From contig JASLBO010000567.1 in the NCBI GenBank assembly GCA_030146605.1, positions 1 through 7,344 of the forward strand: a stretch of 7,344 nucleotides of DNA, read 5' to 3'. Below, piece by piece: positions 4,270 through 7,344 of the stretch; the first letter of the stretch is position 1; each line of letters starts with the position of its first letter. The notes beneath the pieces are model-generated. The model did not search any database, was not told the origin of the DNA, and worked only from the letters and a program-made list of their open reading frames with translations. The position numbers were made by a program, and so were the translations under genes. This DNA is from Sphingomonas sp. (GTDB lineage Bacteria > Pseudomonadota > Alphaproteobacteria > Sphingomonadales > Sphingomonadaceae).

Positions 4270-7200
4270 TCAGAAGGTGAAGCGCGCACCCACCCGGATC
4301 AGATAGAGCGAACGGCGCACTTCGATCGTGCTCGCGTTCGGATTGACGAAGCTCGAATAGCGATACTGCGCGCAGGGCGCCGCCGACGAGCTGTTGACCA
4401 CCCCGGTACCCGGCGCAGTGCCGGTCGCGACCGGCGCCGAGAGGCACTGCACCTGCACTGCGTCTTCGACATAAGGGAACAGCGCCTGACGGAAGCCGCC
4501 CCAATCCTTGTTGATCAGGTTCGGCAGGTTCTCGATATCGGCGAACAGCGCGATGCGCGACTTGCCGATGAACGTCGGGACTTCCTGCTCGAGATGCACG
4601 TCGAGGCGGGTATAGGCGCGCGAGCGAGCCACGTTGCGCGGCGCGATCTTGCCGCGATAGTTTTTGAGGTTGCTGTTCGCGACCAGATTTTCGAGCGCCG
4701 CCTGAGTCGCTGCGGTGTCGTAGCTCACGATCGGATCGGTGCCGCCGGTCGGCACGTAAAGCAGGAAGCGGTCGTCACGGCCGGTAACGCCGAACACCGC
4801 GCTGCGGGTCGTCGAGCCGAGATCCGCCATCGTGTAGCTGTACGGACGGCCCGCCTGGGTTTCGCCGAACAGCTGGATGCGGGTCTTATAGTCGCCGTAG
4901 AAGGCATGGTTGAAGCCGACGCCGTACTTGAACGACCAGGCGACCTGATCGTTCGCAGTGCCATAGGCAGCGCCGCGGCCGTCGACGAATGCGCCGTTGC
5001 CGTAGTTCGAGCCCGCCGTCGACGAGGTCGCCGGAGCCTGATCCTTCACGTCCTGCTGTGCGTAGGCGAAGTTGAGGTTGAGGCCGAAGTCGAAGTCCTT
5101 GCTCACGCGGACCACACCGATGTGGCTGCGGCCCTTGGACGAGTTGGTCAGCAGGATGTCCGTGTTGGTATCGGTGCCGACGAGCGGGCCGTACCGGGTG
5201 CGGCCGTCGGGCAGCGTGCCGATCGGGATCGAGCGGATGTCGGTGAAGAACACCGAGGCGTTGGTGCGGCTGAAATAATAGTCCGCACCGAAGCGCCAGC
5301 CGCCGCCGAGGAAATTGCGCGGCGTCCAGTCGGCCGACAGGGTCGCCTTCCACACGTTGGGGACCTCGAAATCCGGATCGAGTGCGTTGATGTTGGCGAG
5401 GCCGTTCGCGCCGGTGTTCGGGATCTGCGCCTGCAGCCCCGCCGGGATCGACGTGCCCGAAACGTTGCTCAGCAGCGGCAGCGCGGCCGCCTCCGCTACA
5501 TTGCGGCCGTTGATCTGATAGCCGGTGGTGCAGCTCGCATTGACGACGCAGCGTTGCACGGTGACCGAGTTGATCGCGACGCCGCCGACGCCGGCGCCGG
5601 CGTTCGAGTAGCTGTTCGAAAGATAGACGTCGGGGGTGCCGCCGCCGAAAATGCCGACGCCGCCGCGCAGCTTGACATCATCGATCGGCTCCCAGTCGGC
5701 GCCGATGCGCGGCTGGAACAGGCCCTTGCCAGCGACCGTGTGCACGTTCGAGAAGCCGTAACGCGAGGTGAAGCCCGGGTTGAGCGGCACCGGCGTGTCG
5801 GCGTCGAGCAGGTCGTAGCGCAGGCCGACGTTGACGTTGAAGCGATCGGTGACCTCGATATTGTCCTGGATGCCGAAGGTGTACTGGCGGTACTTGAAGT
5901 CCGCTGCGGCCTGGTTCTGATCGCCGGTCGCGGTGTTCTGGTAGGTCACCTGACTGGCGAGGCGATTGTTGAAGTCCGCAATCGAGTCGAAATAGTAATT
6001 GCCCAGCGTGTTCTGCAGGAACACGTTGAAGATCCGCACTTCGTTCATTTCGGCGAGCAGGCGCAGGTCGTGCGAGCCGTAGTTCCAGCGCGCCTGGATC
6101 GAGCCGCCATAGGTGTCGGTATAGAACTCGTTCGCCTGGGTCGAATTCTCGACGCCGAGCGCATAGATCGGATTGTTGGTGCCGCAGGTGGTCGGCTGAT
6201 CGTTGGTCGTGCCGGTCGGCGATCCGACCGCCGAGTTGTTGGTCGCGTCGCCGCACACACGGAACTGGGCGAAGCCGCCCTCGCCGCCGGGAAGACGGCC
6301 GCGCTCGTAGCTCTTGTAGAGGAAGCGTGCCTCCGTCGAGAAATTGTCGCTCCAGTCCGAGTTCAGCTGGAGAATGCCGGCGCGCAGCAGCTCGGTGTTG
6401 CTGTAGCTGTTCGACTGGAGACCGAAACCGGGGGTGTTGGCGTTGGTGCTGACATTGCCGAGGATGTCGATCGTGTCATAGGCATTGATGTACGACAGCG
6501 ACAGGCGCTGGCCGTCGGTGATGTTCCACGTCAGCTTGCCGACGACCTTCTCGTCCTTCTCCTGCGAGATGTCGAGGATCCCGCCCGCTTCGTAGCCATA
6601 GACGCTCTGGGCGGCGGCGGCGATCGCGTCGGCGGTCGTCGTGCTGGTGCCGGGGATGCCCGAGAACGGCTGGAGCGGATTGCCCTGCACGTTGCGCTCG
6701 GCGGAGATCATGAAGAACAACTTGTCCTTGATGATCGGGCCGTGAATCGTCGCGCCATAGGTCTCGCTCTTATAGTCGAGCGGGATCGTCGTGCTGCCGA
6801 TCCGGGTGCCCGAGAGCGAGTCGTTGTTCTGCGAATAGAAGCCGGTGCCGTGGAACTCGTTGGTGCCCGAGAGCAGAACCGCGTCGACTGCGCCGCCGAG
6901 GAAATTGCCCTGGCGCACGTCATAGGGCGCGACCGAGACAGTGAACTGCCCGATCGAATCGATCGGCACGGGGCCGCGGCGGGTGGGGTTGGCGTCGGGG
7001 TTGAGGCCGAAATTGTCGCTGACGACGACGCCGTCGATCGAGAAGCGGTTGAAGCGCGGATTGACGCCGGCGAACGACACCGAACGGCCGCCGGAGGCGG
7101 TCTCCTCGATGCGCGCGAACGGATCGCGGCGCATCAAGTCGCGGATGTCGCGGTTGACCGAAGCGACCGCGGCGATGTCCTCGCGGCGCAGCAGCGTCTG

Positions 7201-7344
7201 CGGGCCGGTCGAAGTCGAGCCCGCGCCGGCGAGCGACGAAGCGGTGACGACGATCTCGGCCGAGTCGCCCGACCCGGCGAGCTCGATCGGCACGTCATAG
7301 GGCTGGCCAACGACGGTGAAAATGTCGGTGACGGTGACGTTGCC
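4270..7344 (-). CDS. Oar-like TonB-dependent outer-membrane receptor (N-terminus beyond window)
   Basis: The frame is open from the right edge to TGA at 4272-4270, giving 1,024 visible residues of a TonB-dependent transporter; signal peptide and start lie outside. Residues 1-25 (NVTVTDIFTVVGQPYDVPIE) look like the end of an N-terminal carboxypeptidase-regulatory-like beta domain. A TonB-box-like EIVVTA follows at 30-35, then the plug (RDIRDLMRRDPFARI, FSIDGVVVSDNFG, VDAVLLSGTNEFHG) up to about residue 160, and a large beta-barrel. The C-terminal part has Oar-family marks: GRDDRFLLYVPT, RGKIAPRNVARSRAYTRLDV, LFADIENLPNLINKDWG, and a terminal VGARFTF ending in Phe as outer-membrane barrels do. 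Oar in Myxococcus is linked to development and protein export, while in sphingomonads such receptors are numerous and mostly of unknown substrate. A GTG at 7293 is not the start, because domain sequence continues upstream. Six cysteines form three close pairs. The gene converges on the gre-like gene and has its own terminator. Confidence 0.93.
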   Translation of the reverse strand, partial: GNVTVTDIFTVVGQPYDVPIELAGSGDSAEIVVTASSLAGAGSTSTGPQTLLRREDIAAVASVNRDIRDLMRRDPFARIEETASGGRSVSFAGVNPRFNRFSIDGVVVSDNFGLNPDANPTRRGPVPIDSIGQFTVSVAPYDVRQGNFLGGAVDAVLLSGTNEFHGTGFYSQNNDSLSGTRIGSTTIPLDYKSETYGATIHGPIIKDKLFFMISAERNVQGNPLQPFSGIPGTSTTTADAIAAAAQSVYGYEAGGILDISQEKDEKVVGKLTWNITDGQRLSLSYINAYDTIDILGNVSTNANTPGFGLQSNSYSNTELLRAGILQLNSDWSDNFSTEARFLYKSYERGRLPGGEGGFAQFRVCGDATNNSAVGSPTGTTNDQPTTCGTNNPIYALGVENSTQANEFYTDTYGGSIQARWNYGSHDLRLLAEMNEVRIFNVFLQNTLGNYYFDSIADFNNRLASQVTYQNTATGDQNQAAADFKYRQYTFGIQDNIEVTDRFNVNVGLRYDLLDADTPVPLNPGFTSRYGFSNVHTVAGKGLFQPRIGADWEPIDDVKLRGGVGIFGGGTPDVYLSNSYSNAGAGVGGVAINSVTVQRCVVNASCTTGYQINGRNVAEAAALPLLSNVSGTSIPAGLQAQIPNTGANGLANINALDPDFEVPNVWKATLSADWTPRNFLGGGWRFGADYYFSRTNASVFFTDIRSIPIGTLPDGRTRYGPLVGTDTNTDILLTNSSKGRSHIGVVRVSKDFDFGLNLNFAYAQQDVKDQAPATSSTAGSNYGNGAFVDGRGAAYGTANDQVAWSFKYGVGFNHAFYGDYKTRIQLFGETQAGRPYSYTMADLGSTTRSAVFGVTGRDDRFLLYVPTGGTDPIVSYDTAATQAALENLVANSNLKNYRGKIAPRNVARSRAYTRLDVHLEQEVPTFIGKSRIALFADIENLPNLINKDWGGFRQALFPYVEDAVQVQCLSAPVATGTAPGTGVVNSSSAAPCAQYRYSSFVNPNASTIEVRRSLYLIRVGARFTF

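Noticed and set aside
1..7344. tRNA, rRNA, CRISPR array or insertion sequence
   Set aside because: No cloverleaf, ribosomal segment, regularly spaced direct repeats or transposase coding sequence was seen on either strand.

Overview
The window looks like chromosomal DNA from a high-GC alphaproteobacterium, most likely a sphingomonad (Sphingomonas/Sphingopyxis group). This is inferred from codon use, the suf gene order, the Oar-type TonB-dependent receptor, and two intergenic palindromic elements of a kind I associate with that group. No search was run, so the taxonomic call is an inference.

Positions 1-2509 (+ strand) hold the distal half of a SUF iron-sulfur cluster assembly operon: the 3' end of sufD (scaffold subunit), sufS (cysteine desulfurase), a MIP18/DUF59-family SUF protein (sufT-like) and sufA (A-type carrier). 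The last three are tightly packed, with a GTGA overlap and a TAATG junction. The sufD-sufS junction is different. A palindromic repeat of about 158 bp (317-474) separates the two genes, and its last arm carries the sufS Shine-Dalgarno sequence inside a GC-rich hairpin. In function, SufS frees sulfur from cysteine, the SufBCD complex (only the SufD end is visible) builds the cluster, and SufA passes it to target proteins. The sufT-like protein probably helps maturation or delivery.

Positions 2510-4101 (+) hold a YghZ/Gpr-type aldo/keto reductase. By a 4-bp ATGA overlap it is joined to a short GreA/GreB-fold protein that lacks the usual acidic tip motif. These two may be read through from suf or use a weak promoter in the 66-base gap.

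Positions 4102-4269 are a convergent intergenic region. It holds a second palindromic repeat (4105-4185) and a clear Rho-independent terminator with a UUCG loop (4218-4248), oriented for the minus-strand gene.

Positions 4270-7344 (-) encode most of an Oar-like TonB-dependent outer-membrane receptor whose N-terminus lies beyond the right edge. Its substrate cannot be read from the sequence.

The genes themselves belong to known families, and I see no wholly new system. The points most worth following are the repeat that supplies and may hide the sufS ribosome binding site, a G-quadruplex motif in the same repeat, the tip-less Gre-like factor coupled to a reductase, and three cysteine pairs in the receptor.
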